Positions 41,584 to 52,465 of a DNA stretch of 64,000 nt are shown here, in pieces. Origin of the DNA: Terriglobus albidus. Its GTDB lineage: Bacteria > Acidobacteriota > Terriglobia > Terriglobales > Acidobacteriaceae. The DNA lies in the NCBI RefSeq assembly GCF_025685425.1, contig NZ_JAGTAS010000058.1, positions 1,054,001-1,118,000 of the forward strand, written 5' to 3'. Under the pieces are notes generated by a model. That model was not told where the DNA came from. It saw nothing but the letters and a program-made list of their open reading frames with translations, and searched no databases. Position 1 is the first letter of the stretch. The number at the start of each line of letters is the position of its first letter. The translations under genes were made by a program, and so were the position numbers.

Positions 41584-41629
41584 GGTGAAAATCTCACCTC
41601 ATGATATCGCGGCGGGCTTTCGAAAAACG

Positions 41630-41680
41630 GTTCGCGCGGAGCGCGAATGCCCAGGTCCCTTAAGGGATCCGGAGCACCCA
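41630..41680 (+). repeat. GTTCGCGCGGAGCGCGAATGCC repeat, copy 2
   Basis: GTTCGCGCGGAGCGCGAATG is followed by CCCAGGTCCCTTAAGGGATC and CGGAGCACCCA, between divergent genes. It contains the palindrome TCCCTTAAGGGA. Confidence 0.75.
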
Positions 41681-41726
41681 GTCTCGTGCAGACTGCACGA
41701 TGGCGCAGCCAATATCAGTTTCTATA

Positions 41727-43520
<1,794 letters not shown>

Positions 43521-43603
43521 TTGAATAAAGGAATGATTGAATCATTCGATCGTTGCGGACGAAGGCAATGATTCTCAGACGTTCTAGTAAGCGATGGTGA
43601 ATT

Positions 43604-44698
43604 CTAACTTGTGGGCTCATCTGCGATCGCAGGTGGCTCCGGATCCAGCGGAGGCGCCGGCTGCAGATTCCACCAGCTTTGTCCTGGCGGTTCGAGAAGG
43701 TCGCCGAGTCGTGGGTAGCGGCCGCCGAGATAGTAGGCCGCGTAGCACCGCAGGAAGAGGGTTACCGTACCGATGGTGAAGAGCTGCACGTAGAGCGCGA
43801 TCGTAAAGAAACACAGCACGAAGATCGCGACGCCGATACCCACTCCCGCTGTGCCGAGAGAATGACCGGTCGCGGTTATGTGAGGGAGCGCAAGGCCGCC
43901 AATGATGGCCGGTATGATGACCAGGAAGTAGAAGAACAGCATCACGATCGAACTTACGGTGTAGTGCGCGATGAATCCGACGATCGCCAGGACAATCTTC
44001 AGAGCGGCGTAACCGCAGATGCTCCCCGGCTCCTGCCGGAACAGGTCCTGGAAGCGTCGCAACGCGTTGCCCGGCGTGACCTCTTCGAGCACGAGCGAAG
44101 GCAAGACGAAATCTGTCAACAGGCCACCGGCGACAATGACGAGCGACACGCCGGCGAAGAAACAAACATATACCAGCAGGAAAGACGCGACGACCGGAAG
44201 CGGATTCTGTTGCCCGGCCTGAAGAGCAGGCGCTGATCTGAGAATCCAGAAAAGAAAGAAGAGAAAGGGCAGACATGCCAAAACAGCAAGTGGCGTGGTG
44301 ATGGCAAGCTTCAGCTTTGCCCAACGCCAGCGCAGTGGATGATATTTCCGCCAGGCAGGAGCAACGAATTGGGCGCGCTCTACCGCGATGTCGAACGAGA
44401 TCAGTTGCATGCGGGAGGTCAGGGTAAAGATCCAGAACGAGAAAGCATCGAAGGCAAGCGCGCCGAGGATTCCGAGAAAAGCATGACCTGGCCTGATGGG
44501 GCCATACACATTCGGTCTCCAGAAGATGAAACAGATGAGGCCGAGAGTGCAGAAGGGGATGTACGCGGTTCCGATGACAGCAACATAGGTCGACGCAGCG
44601 AGCTTCCAACTCCGGCCAAAGTGAAAAGGCTGAAAGAGTATCTCGCGGGTTCGATTGAAGGCGGGGCCGATGGCTTCAGATGGGGTAAGTCGTTTCAT
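43604..44698 (-). CDS. Multi-pass membrane protein, paralogue 2 (364 aa)
   Basis: Unknown function. About seven hydrophobic segments run from residue 30 to 320 (e.g. YVAVIGTAYIPFCTLGLICF; LAVLACLPFLFFLFWIL; VSSIVMLFFYFLVIIPAIIG). Conserved ends: SEAIGPAFNRTREILFQPF at the start and LGGRYPRLGDLLEPPGQSWW near the C-terminus, then a Pro-rich tail. The same blocks occur in the adjacent upstream gene, so this is a tandem duplication. The genes are 15 bp apart and surely co-transcribed. Similar to uncharacterised inner-membrane proteins of Acidobacteria; no catalytic motif was seen. Confidence 0.8.
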   Translation of the reverse strand: MKRLTPSEAIGPAFNRTREILFQPFHFGRSWKLAASTYVAVIGTAYIPFCTLGLICFIFWRPNVYGPIRPGHAFLGILGALAFDAFSFWIFTLTSRMQLISFDIAVERAQFVAPAWRKYHPLRWRWAKLKLAITTPLAVLACLPFLFFLFWILRSAPALQAGQQNPLPVVASFLLVYVCFFAGVSLVIVAGGLLTDFVLPSLVLEEVTPGNALRRFQDLFRQEPGSICGYAALKIVLAIVGFIAHYTVSSIVMLFFYFLVIIPAIIGGLALPHITATGHSLGTAGVGIGVAIFVLCFFTIALYVQLFTIGTVTLFLRCYAAYYLGGRYPRLGDLLEPPGQSWWNLQPAPPLDPEPPAIADEPTS

Positions 44699-44713
44699 GC
44701 TCTGGTTGTTGCT

Positions 44714-45787
44714 CTATAGTTCTCCCGCTACGCTTCCGGGAGCAGTAGGCGGAGGATCAAAGGGGACGGAAGGTTGCAGGTTCCACCAGCTTTGTCCGAC
44801 GGGTTCCAAGATCTCCCCCAGAAGAGGATAGCGACCACCGAGAAAGTACAGCGCATATGCCTGGAAGAAGGTGCAGATGAATCCGGCAACCAGCACCATG
44901 ACAAAGAGTACCCAGACAACCAGCACGAACAAACCCACAAACAGGCCGAGCCCCAGTAGCGCACTCGCCATCGGCGACTTGTGCACGAGCAGATAGAAGA
45001 TGGCCCCGACGAGCCCCATGGGTACCAGACCGAGAAATGCCGCCACAAAATAAACGATGTAGCCGCCGATGGCGAAGACAATGAACAGCGCCACCCGGAG
45101 CAGCATATAAAGCACGACCTGGCCGGGTTCGTCCCTCACCACCGCCATGCCACGCTCCAGCGCCGTAGCGAGCGATGCATTCTCAAGCGCGATGAACGGC
45201 ATGACGAAGTCGCGTAGCAGCCAGTAAATGGCAAAGACGCACAGACTGACGAAGCTGATCACCAGAAAGAACTGGAGGAATGCGGGGAAGAATCCAGGTG
45301 GAAGCTGGCCGGGAACCGTAGACCGCATCCGCGCGGCGATACCGCGGGTGTAGCGCAGGGTCGCAATGACAACAAGCACGTAAAACAGAAGGCTGGGCAG
45401 AAGCTTCAGCCCCATCCAGCGCCAGACCGGCGCGCCATGTTTCCGCCAGAGCGGCAGAATCTCTGTTTGTCTGGTAGCGACCACATCCACCATGACCAAC
45501 TGCATGCGCGAACCGACGAGAAAGAGAATGGTCGTAACGATAAAGACTGCGAAGATCAAGATGCCGGAGACCGCGGCCATGGCCAGGGCGGATTTGGCCG
45601 AGGCTGGGTGCGATGCGCCGGAACGCAGGCCGGCGAAGTTTGGCAGCGAGAGCAGGCTGCCCGCCTCTGCCAGAACAGCACAGAGGGCCAGCTTGAAGTA
45701 AAGACTGAATCTGCGTCGTTCGAAGAGGATCTGCTTAGTGCGCTCCCATGCGGGACCGATGCACTCGGACGCGGAGAGGGTATTCAT
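44714..45787 (-). CDS. Multi-pass membrane protein, paralogue 1 (357 aa)
   Basis: Paralogue of the following gene: SASECIGPAWERTKQILFERR at the start, SRMQLVMVDVVATRQTEILPLWRKH in the middle, FFQAYALYFLGGRYPLLGEI and LEPVGQSWWNLQPSVPF near the end. Hydrophobic segments span about residues 30-330 (e.g. LLFYVLVVIATLRY; ALLGLGLFVGLFVLVVWVLF). Function is unknown. First of the two-gene unit, convergent with der on the far side. Confidence 0.8.
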   Translation of the reverse strand: MNTLSASECIGPAWERTKQILFERRRFSLYFKLALCAVLAEAGSLLSLPNFAGLRSGASHPASAKSALAMAAVSGILIFAVFIVTTILFLVGSRMQLVMVDVVATRQTEILPLWRKHGAPVWRWMGLKLLPSLLFYVLVVIATLRYTRGIAARMRSTVPGQLPPGFFPAFLQFFLVISFVSLCVFAIYWLLRDFVMPFIALENASLATALERGMAVVRDEPGQVVLYMLLRVALFIVFAIGGYIVYFVAAFLGLVPMGLVGAIFYLLVHKSPMASALLGLGLFVGLFVLVVWVLFVMVLVAGFICTFFQAYALYFLGGRYPLLGEILEPVGQSWWNLQPSVPFDPPPTAPGSVAGEL

Positions 45788-45835
45788 AAAGTGCGGCGGC
45801 CCCTTTTGCCTGTTGGGGCTGAGAGTATCGCAGCC

Positions 45836-47176
45836 CTACGCCGGGAGCAATGACTTTTCCGCCGCGAGCCACTCGGCCCATGCATTAAGGGCACGTTCGC
45901 ACTGAATACGGTGACGTTCTTTCTTGTCGCGGACCTTCTTCCGGAGCTCTTCTTCGAGCGGCGGCAAAAGGTCAAACGTAATATTGGCCGGCTGGAAGCT
46001 TTGCGCCTCAGAGTGCGTGATGTAGTGCACTAAGGAGCCGTGCGCAGTTGGGCGTGGCGGTGTAGCCGGCTGCTCTCCCTTAGCGAGCATGGCGGCGAAG
46101 CGGCCGGCAAGAAGACCGCCGGCGATGGATTCCGTGTAGCCTTCCACCCCCGAGAGCTGCCCGGCGATGAGGATCGATGGGTGTGCCTTCAACTGCAGTG
46201 TTTCGTTCAGCACGGCGGGCGAGTTGATGTAGGTATTGCGGTGGATCTGGCCGTAGCGCAGGAACTTTGCGTTTTCGAGGCCGGGGATCATACGCAACAC
46301 CTTCGCCTGATCGCCGTACTTCATGTGGTTCTGGAAGCCGACGAGGTTATAGCTGTCGGCACGCAGGTTCTCCTGCCGTAACTGCACGCAGGCATACGGC
46401 CAGCGGCCGGTTTTGGGATTGGTGAGCCCTGCCGGCTTCATGGGACCGAAGCGAAGCGTGTCGCGGCCACGGCGGGCGAGCTCATCGATCGGGAGACAGG
46501 CTTCGAAGTACTGCGGCTTCTCCCAATCTTTGCTTGCGACTTTCTCTGCGGCGAGCAGCGCGTCGAGAAAGGCTTCGTACTCCTCTTTGGTGAAGGGGCA
46601 GTTGATATAGTCCGCAGTTCCCTTGTCCCAGCGCGCCGCGAAGTAGACCTTCTCCATGTCGATGGTTGAAGCATCAACGATAGGCGCGATGGAGTCGTAG
46701 AAGGCGAGCTGGTCGCTGCCAGTAAGCCGCTGCAGCTCGCCGGCGAGGGCGGGTGAGGTCAGCGGACCGGTCGCAAGCACGGTGATGTGGTCTGCACCTT
46801 CGGCAAGAGTCGTCACCTCTTCGCGGACGACAGTGATGCGCGGATATGCGGCGATGGCGTCGGCGACACGGCGGGAGAACTCCACGCGATCGACGGCGAG
46901 GGCATGCCCGGCGGGAACGGCGGTGGCATCGGCCTCCCGCAACAGGAACGAACCGGCGCGGCGCATCTCTTGTTTTAGGAGCCAGGGAGCGGTGTTCTCA
47001 CTTTCGCTCTTCAGCGAGTTGGAGCAGACGAGCTCGGCGAAGTCGCTGGTCTGATGCGCCTCAGTCGAGCGGCGCGGCCGCATCTCAAAGAGCGTGACCT
47101 CACAGCCCAGGGATGCAGCCTGCAATGCGGCTTCCGGCCCGGCAAGACCACCGCCAATCACGTGAACCTTTTTCAT
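45836..47176 (-). CDS. trmFO: Methylenetetrahydrofolate-tRNA-(uracil-5-)-methyltransferase TrmFO (446 aa)
   Basis: FAD- and folate-dependent enzyme making ribothymidine at position 54 of tRNA. It starts VHVIGGGLAGPEAALQAASL (FAD-binding), then CEVTLFEMRPRRSTEAHQTS and FAELVCSNSLKSESENTAPW with the essential cysteine. Later NCPFTKEEYEAF, CLPIDELARRGRDTLRFGPM and GQLSGVEGYTESIAGGLLAG. Length is typical. The start overlaps the stop of the GNAT gene by 4 bp. Confidence 0.96.
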   Translation of the reverse strand: MKKVHVIGGGLAGPEAALQAASLGCEVTLFEMRPRRSTEAHQTSDFAELVCSNSLKSESENTAPWLLKQEMRRAGSFLLREADATAVPAGHALAVDRVEFSRRVADAIAAYPRITVVREEVTTLAEGADHITVLATGPLTSPALAGELQRLTGSDQLAFYDSIAPIVDASTIDMEKVYFAARWDKGTADYINCPFTKEEYEAFLDALLAAEKVASKDWEKPQYFEACLPIDELARRGRDTLRFGPMKPAGLTNPKTGRWPYACVQLRQENLRADSYNLVGFQNHMKYGDQAKVLRMIPGLENAKFLRYGQIHRNTYINSPAVLNETLQLKAHPSILIAGQLSGVEGYTESIAGGLLAGRFAAMLAKGEQPATPPRPTAHGSLVHYITHSEAQSFQPANITFDLLPPLEEELRKKVRDKKERHRIQCERALNAWAEWLAAEKSLLPA

Positions 47177-47655
47177 ACAGAAAACTTCTTTGCCAGCGCG
47201 GGCAGGTCGTCGCCATCGACGCGCATGATACGCCAGGGATGGAGCATCTTCGCTCCGATGGATTCATAGAATTTGATGGCAGGCTCGTTCCAATCGAGCA
47301 CATGCCACTGGAAGCGATCGCCACGTTCAGCTGCGATGGCGGCAACACTGGAGATAAGCGCTTTGCCGATCCCGAGACGGCGGAACTGGGGCCGCACGAA
47401 GAGATCCTCGAGATGGATGCCGGCGTTGCCGCGCCACGTCGAATAAAACGGAAAATACAGCGCCATACCGGCGGGCCTTCCCTCCCACTCGGCGATCAGG
47501 CACTGAAAAACGGGACGGTCGCCAAAACCGTCACGAAGCAGGTCTTCGGCGGTCGCAATAGCGGCGTGGGGTTCGCGTTCGTACTCGGCGAGCTCGCGGA
47601 TGAACGCGAGCATCTCCGGGACATCGGCGGGTGTGGCTTCACGGATCGTTAACAT
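47173..47655 (-). CDS. GNAT family N-acetyltransferase (160 aa)
   Basis: Acetyl-CoA-dependent transferase: TIREATPADVPEMLAFIREL at the N-terminus, YSTWRGNAGIHLEDLFVRP, and the acetyl-CoA loop QFRRLGIGKALISSVAAIA near residue 100. Then FQWHVLDWNEPAIKFYESIG, as in diamine/spermidine-type acetyltransferases. The substrate is unknown. Coupled to trmFO by a 4-bp overlap. Confidence 0.9.
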   Translation of the reverse strand: MLTIREATPADVPEMLAFIRELAEYEREPHAAIATAEDLLRDGFGDRPVFQCLIAEWEGRPAGMALYFPFYSTWRGNAGIHLEDLFVRPQFRRLGIGKALISSVAAIAAERGDRFQWHVLDWNEPAIKFYESIGAKMLHPWRIMRVDGDDLPALAKKFSV

Positions 47656-47672
47656 ACAGCGCAGTAACCAGT

Positions 47673-48281
47673 TTACGGCTTCTGGGCGCTGGACACAGGC
47701 GGCACATACTTCGCCAGCGGGATTTCAAAGGCATACAGCTCGCGATTGCCCTTTTTATCGAAAACCATGACCTGCTTCACATACATCTGGCCGGTGCTAA
47801 AGGGCTGCTTGATCCTCTGCAGATCGTAGATCAGATACCCGGAGACGGTGCTGTGCGGCGCTACCAATGTGGAGCGAAACCCGAACTGTTCGAAGTCGAG
47901 AGCAAGGTTCGACTCGATCGCCCGGGGATTTCGGCGGTAGGCCGTAATGCGGCGGTAGACCTCCATCTCCGTCGCAGCCGGAATGCGGTCGTTATTGCTG
48001 GAGATGAAGTGCATTCGCACCTCATCCAGCGTCAGCGTATGGTCGGAATCGTTCGTGATGATGATGCGGATCGGGAAGAAATCCCATTCCTGGTAATGCT
48101 CGCGAAAGAACGGGCAACGCTGTACCACGTCGCACGGCTCCGCCGCGATGGCAACCTTCTCGTCGGCTTGAATGTCGACAGCAGCATATGCCCTGGCTTC
48201 GTGGGCTGGTGGTGCGATGCGGTCAGCGGCAAAGGCAATGGAAGTGATTCCCAGAAAACTCAGCAGAAAAAACCGGAACAT
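47673..48281 (-). CDS. Exported protein of unknown function, paralogue 2 (202 aa)
   Basis: A signal peptide (MFRFFLLSFLGITSIAFAA) is followed by a domain with EKVAIAAEPCDVVQRCPFF, FFPIRIIITNDSDHTLTLDE, RMHFISSNNDRIPAATEMEV and a C-terminal YVKQVMVFDKKGN. The same blocks occur in the gene upstream. Two cysteines (C-x5-C) may form a disulfide. The frame opens at 48350 inside repeat copy E, but the signal peptide fixes ATG 48281, 29 nt after that element. Function unknown; the motifs look like an Ig-like periplasmic domain. Confidence 0.78.
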   Translation of the reverse strand: MFRFFLLSFLGITSIAFAADRIAPPAHEARAYAAVDIQADEKVAIAAEPCDVVQRCPFFREHYQEWDFFPIRIIITNDSDHTLTLDEVRMHFISSNNDRIPAATEMEVYRRITAYRRNPRAIESNLALDFEQFGFRSTLVAPHSTVSGYLIYDLQRIKQPFSTGQMYVKQVMVFDKKGNRELYAFEIPLAKYVPPVSSAQKP

Positions 48282-48310
48282 TGCCTTTAGGCTATGTCGT
48301 TTGGCGCCCT

Positions 48311-48426
48311 GGAGCAATTTCCCTGTAGGGGTAGAGTAGGGCTTCCGCATCTATGAGCGTTTTCCGCAATGAAAACGCCGCTGCACTCTTCTTCCGGGAT
48401 ACCCAGTAACAGGGAAAATGCTCTAA
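48311..48426 (-). repeat. Palindromic repeat element, copy E
   Basis: Reverse orientation; in the reading of copy A it runs TTAGAGCATTTTCCCTGT to ACAGGGAAATTGCTCC. The end stems pair through CCCTGT/ACAGGG, a matched change relative to copy A. It fills the gap between the two exported paralogues, 29 nt before the start of the downstream one. Confidence 0.9.
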
Positions 48427-48428
48427 GA

Positions 48429-49094
48429 CTATGGTTTCTCTGACTTTAGGGAGCGGTAGCTCTTCTTGAGCGCGATCTGGAAGGCGAAGAGCTCCTGATT
48501 TTCCGTCTCCTGCGGGGCACGGGTCTTTACCTGGCGAATGTAGAGCTCGCTGCCGTCGATGGGATCCTTCACGCCACGGATGTCGTAGAAGAGATAGCCG
48601 GAGACAGTCGTGTGTGGCTTGACGACGGTGGTGGGAAAGCCAAAGTCGTTGAAATCCTGTGTGATCTTCTTATCGACCGGATGATGGACGGTCATGGGAG
48701 GAAGCGGCCCCGGCAAAGGGATCTTGGTGCCCTTGGCGCTCTTGTAGGTGAAAAGACGGCGATTGACCTCTTCTTCGATGGCCGCTGGGATCTTGTCGTT
48801 ATCGCTGGTCATCATCTGCATGCGCGCATCGTCAAGCGAGACCAGGTTGTCAGAGTTGTTGGTCACGATCACGCGGATAGGCAGGAGGTCGTTCTCGACA
48901 TACTTGATGCGAAAAAACGGGCACTTCTGGTCAGTGTCGCAGACGTCGGCGGCGATAGCCACCTTCTCTGCATCGTGCACATCCTTGGCCGGATAGCTGG
49001 TGGCAGGATCGGCTGCGGGCGGTTTCTTGTCCGCGGCAACGGCAGGCAGGGCATATAGAAGAGCAACGGCTAACAGTCGGCGGTGGCGCATCAT
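48429..49094 (-). CDS. Exported protein of unknown function, paralogue 1 (221 aa)
   Basis: A signal peptide (MMRHRRLLAVALLYALPAVAA) is followed by a Lys/Pro linker and a domain with AEKVAIAADVCDTDQKCPFF, LLPIRVIVTNNSDNLVSLDD, RMQMMTSDNDKIPAAIEEEV and a C-terminal YIRQVKTRAPQETENQELFA. It parallels the downstream gene. The paralogues are separated only by repeat copy E. The frame opens further upstream, but that part has no similarity. Divergent from waaA across 50 bp. Confidence 0.78.
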   Translation of the reverse strand: MMRHRRLLAVALLYALPAVAADKKPPAADPATSYPAKDVHDAEKVAIAADVCDTDQKCPFFRIKYVENDLLPIRVIVTNNSDNLVSLDDARMQMMTSDNDKIPAAIEEEVNRRLFTYKSAKGTKIPLPGPLPPMTVHHPVDKKITQDFNDFGFPTTVVKPHTTVSGYLFYDIRGVKDPIDGSELYIRQVKTRAPQETENQELFAFQIALKKSYRSLKSEKP

Positions 49095-49144
49095 GGGTTC
49101 CCAAACCTTTATCATCTTCGCTGTTAGACGAACAAGACCGGCGA

Positions 49145-50416
49145 ATGATGACCCTCTACAGACTGGCTTATGTGGCGGCGTTGCTGCTGAGCGCTCCCTA
49201 CTGGCTGGCGCGCATGGCAATGCAGCGGAAGTATGCCTTGAGCCTGCGACAAAGATTAGGCGCGGTACCGGAACGCGTGCGAGAGACCGCAAAACGCGGC
49301 AACATCATCTGGCTGCACGCGGTAAGCGTTGGAGAGACACTGGCGGCGACGCGGCTGGTCGAGGAACTGGAACGTGCCCTGCCGGGGTACACGGTAGCGA
49401 TCTCCACGACGACGGCCACCGGGCAGGCACTGGCGAGACAGCGGTTCGGCGAAGAACGGGTCTTCTACTTTCCGCTTGATCTTCGCTTTTCGGTGCACCG
49501 TTATCTTGAGGCTCTTCGCCCCAGGTTGATGGTGCTGATGGAGAGTGAGTTGTGGCCATGCCATCTGGAGGAGTGCCGCCGCGCGGGTGTACCGGTGGTA
49601 GTGGCCAATACGCGCGTGTCTGACCGGTCGTTCCAGCGGACACAGCCGGTCCGGCGGCTATGGCAATGGATGACCGGTAGCATTGCACTGCTGTTGGCGC
49701 AGAGCGATGAGGATGCGCGGCGCTTGCGCGCTCTGGGTGCGCGTCCGGAACAGGTAGATACAACGGGCAACCTGAAGTATGACATCCGAGCAGGCGCGGA
49801 GATGCCGATCACCACTCTGCTGCGTAGCCATCTCCCGCAGGGCTTGCCCTTGCTGGTGGCAGGCAGCACGCTCGCGGGTGAAGAGGAGAAGCTCATCGCG
49901 TGCTGGAAACAGGTGCAGGGTGCTGCGATGGTCCTGGCGGTGCGGCATCCCGAACGATTTGATGGGGTAGCGGCGCTGCTGGATCAGAGCGGGCTGAAAT
50001 GGATGCGGCTTAGCGCATGGAGAAAGGCGCCGCAACCGATTGCTCCAGGGATGGTGCTGTTGCTGGATTCGATTGGGGAGCTGGCCTCCGTCTACTCGCT
50101 GGCGCGGGTAGCCTTTGTAGGAGGAAGTCTGTTTGGCGCCGGGGGACACAATCCGCTGGAGCCGGCGCAGTGGAGTGTGCCTGTGGTCCAGGGAATGTCG
50201 TATGAGAACTTCCGCGGCCCAGTGGATGCTCTGCGAGCCGCAGACGCCATCGCACTGGTAACGGTGGACCGCCTGTGTGACGGGATTAGCGAACTATTGT
50301 TCGATGCAACACATGCCGCAGCCATGGGAAGACGGGCAAGAGATGTCTTTGAGGCACAAGCAGGGGCAACCGCGCGCACGGTATCAGCAATTGTCCGTAT
50401 GATGGAACGCCTGTAA
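49145..50416 (+). CDS. waaA: 3-deoxy-D-manno-octulosonic acid transferase (423 aa)
   Basis: GT30 glycosyltransferase adding Kdo to lipid A precursor on the cytoplasmic face of the inner membrane. N-terminal hydrophobic anchor LAYVAALLLSAPYWLARM, then LRQRLGAVPERV, IWLHAVSVGETLAATRLVEEL, FYFPLDLRFSVHRYLEALRP, LMESELWPCHLEECRRAGVP and VANTRVSDRSFQR. C-terminal FVGGSLFGAGGHNPLEPAQ. Length normal. The stop TAA overlaps the lpxK ATG by one base. Confidence 0.95.
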   Translation: MMTLYRLAYVAALLLSAPYWLARMAMQRKYALSLRQRLGAVPERVRETAKRGNIIWLHAVSVGETLAATRLVEELERALPGYTVAISTTTATGQALARQRFGEERVFYFPLDLRFSVHRYLEALRPRLMVLMESELWPCHLEECRRAGVPVVVANTRVSDRSFQRTQPVRRLWQWMTGSIALLLAQSDEDARRLRALGARPEQVDTTGNLKYDIRAGAEMPITTLLRSHLPQGLPLLVAGSTLAGEEEKLIACWKQVQGAAMVLAVRHPERFDGVAALLDQSGLKWMRLSAWRKAPQPIAPGMVLLLDSIGELASVYSLARVAFVGGSLFGAGGHNPLEPAQWSVPVVQGMSYENFRGPVDALRAADAIALVTVDRLCDGISELLFDATHAAAMGRRARDVFEAQAGATARTVSAIVRMMERL

Positions 50417-51366
50417 TGAGACAGCTGCTTAAACCACTCGTACCTCTGTATGCCGCCGGGCTGGCCTGGAAAAACTCACGCTTTGACCGGAAACTCAGTC
50501 AGGTGCGTAAGCTGAGCCGGCCGGTGATCTCCGTAGGCAGCCTGTCCGCCGGCGGAGCCGGCAAGACACCGGTAGTACTCGCGCTATTGGAGCTGTTGCA
50601 ACAGTATGGAGTGATAACGGACGTACTTTCGCGTGGGTATGGACGAAAGCTGACCCAGGCGATACCCGTCGATCCGAAGGGCGCCGCAGCAGAGTTCGGC
50701 GATGAAACCTTGATGATGGCTCGCAGAGGCTGGGAGGTCTTTGTAGCCCCGCAGCGCTACGATGCCGGGCTGCTGGCCGAAGTGAAGAGCAGTGCCGCGT
50801 TGCACCTTCTGGATGATGGCATGCAGCATCGCCAGTTGCATCGTGACCTGGAGATTGCCCTGCTGACGCGAGAGGACGTCAATGATCTGCTGCTCCCGGC
50901 CGGGAACCTGCGGGAGCCGCTGGAGAATTTGCGGCGGGCGCAGGTCGTGGTGCTGCGCGAAGAGGAAGCCAAGCAGCTTTCGCTGGCGGTACACCACTAT
51001 GCTCCGATGGCAAGGCGGTGGATTATCCGGCGTTCGCTTCGCATCGAGGGACCACAGCCTGAACGCGCCATGGCCTTCTGCGGCATCGCGCGGCCCAGCG
51101 ACTTTTTCACGGCGCTGAAGCGTGGCGGCATCCCTCTGGTATCGCAGCAAACGTTCCCTGACCATCATGCCTATACCGACGCGGAGATTGCATCCATCGG
51201 CGAACGCGCGCAGCAGATGCTCTGCGATGCGATGATCACGACCGAGAAAGATGCTGTAAAGCTGCCCACATCGATGCCGGGAATGCGGGTTGCATATCTG
51301 GATGCCGTGTTTACCGATCCGGCCACCGTATGGGCCGATCTGCAACAGATGCTCCCGTTGCAGTGA
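50416..51366 (+). CDS. lpxK: Tetraacyldisaccharide 4'-kinase LpxK (316 aa)
   Basis: Phosphorylates the 4' position of the lipid A disaccharide. It has the P-loop VGSLSAGGAGKTPVVLALLE near residue 37, then DVLSRGYGRK, GDETLMMARRG and the DDGMQHRQLHRD motif. An N-terminal hydrophobic stretch suits inner-membrane association. The C-terminus DHHAYTDAEI and TTEKDAVKL are conserved. Second gene of the waaA operon. Confidence 0.95.
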   Translation: MRQLLKPLVPLYAAGLAWKNSRFDRKLSQVRKLSRPVISVGSLSAGGAGKTPVVLALLELLQQYGVITDVLSRGYGRKLTQAIPVDPKGAAAEFGDETLMMARRGWEVFVAPQRYDAGLLAEVKSSAALHLLDDGMQHRQLHRDLEIALLTREDVNDLLLPAGNLREPLENLRRAQVVVLREEEAKQLSLAVHHYAPMARRWIIRRSLRIEGPQPERAMAFCGIARPSDFFTALKRGGIPLVSQQTFPDHHAYTDAEIASIGERAQQMLCDAMITTEKDAVKLPTSMPGMRVAYLDAVFTDPATVWADLQQMLPLQ

Positions 51367-51388
51367 CCGCTTCTGCGACAATCGAAGT

Positions 51389-52465
51389 TTGACCTCTGAT
51401 CTTCATCGCAAGCCTGACCCGGCGCCCCGCATTCTGGTGGTGCGCACCGGAGCTATGGGAGACATCCTGCATGGCATGCCGGCGATAGCGGCGTTGCGGC
51501 AGGCCTTTCCTCAAGCCGAGATTGGATGGGTGGTGGAGCCGCACTGGGCCCCGCTACTTGAGACTTCGGCTACAGCAAAGCCGCGTTCAGCGGAGCGGCC
51601 TTTAGTTGATCGCGTGCACTTTGCCGAGACACGAGCGTGGAGCAAGCATCCGGTTTCGAGCACGACGTTACGGAGCATCCTGCGCCTGCGGCGGGAATTG
51701 CGGGCTCAACGGTATGAGATTGCGATCGATCTGCAGGGCTCAATCCGTTCGGCAATCATCGCGAAGCTGAGTGGAGCGAAGCAGATTGTAGGTCCGGCGA
51801 AGCCGCGTGAGAAGCAGGCTACCTGGATGTATGGGACGAGGATCTTGACGCAAGCGGAGCATGTGATTGAGCAGGCCTGCGAGATTGCCAGTGCTCTCGG
51901 TGTGTGGTTGCTGCCTGCGCAGGTGTCGCTTCCTGTGGATGCAGAGGTGGAGCGATGGGCTGAGGCTCAGATCGATGTACAGACAAAGGGCCACGGGGTT
52001 CTGCTGGCTCCCTCAGCCGGATGGGGAGCGAAGCAGTGGCCGGCGGAACGATATGGAGAGCTGGCATCGCGGCTTGGCCGGAACGGATACTCTGTCCTGG
52101 TGAATGCGGTTGATGAACACGACCCGCTTGCAGCGATTGTGGTACGCACCAGCGAAGGCGCAGCAACGCCTGTGGTTGCGAGCATTGCACAGTTGATTGC
52201 GCTGACGCGGCGCATGAGGCTGGTAATCGCGGGCGATACGGGACCGCTCCATCTGGCGGCGGCGCTGCAGACGCCTGTGTTGGGAATCTTTGGGCCGACA
52301 GACCCTGTGCGCAATGGTCCGTATGGCACGCGCAGCCGCGTGCTTCGCGATGCCGGCAGCGTACGGGATCATCGGCGGCACGCCGCGCCGGAGGCTGGAC
52401 TGTTACGTATTTCGGTCGACCAGGTGGAGACGGCCGCACTTGAACTTCTGGAGAACAATGCATGA
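51389..52465 (+). CDS. Glycosyltransferase family 9 (heptosyltransferase-like, 358 aa)
   Basis: GT9 enzyme of the LPS heptosyltransferase I/II group: RILVVRTGAMGDILHGMPAI at the N-terminus, ALRQAFPQAEIGWVVEPHW, YEIAIDLQGSIRSAIIAKLS, then VLLAPSAGWGAKQWPAERYG and RLVIAGDTGPLHLAAALQTP with the sugar-nucleotide site. The frame begins at 51290 inside lpxK, but the domain suggests TTG 51389, 22 nt after the lpxK stop; the ribosome-binding site is weak. The stop overlaps the next gene (ATGA). Confidence 0.9.
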   Translation: MTSDLHRKPDPAPRILVVRTGAMGDILHGMPAIAALRQAFPQAEIGWVVEPHWAPLLETSATAKPRSAERPLVDRVHFAETRAWSKHPVSSTTLRSILRLRRELRAQRYEIAIDLQGSIRSAIIAKLSGAKQIVGPAKPREKQATWMYGTRILTQAEHVIEQACEIASALGVWLLPAQVSLPVDAEVERWAEAQIDVQTKGHGVLLAPSAGWGAKQWPAERYGELASRLGRNGYSVLVNAVDEHDPLAAIVVRTSEGAATPVVASIAQLIALTRRMRLVIAGDTGPLHLAAALQTPVLGIFGPTDPVRNGPYGTRSRVLRDAGSVRDHRRHAAPEAGLLRISVDQVETAALELLENNA

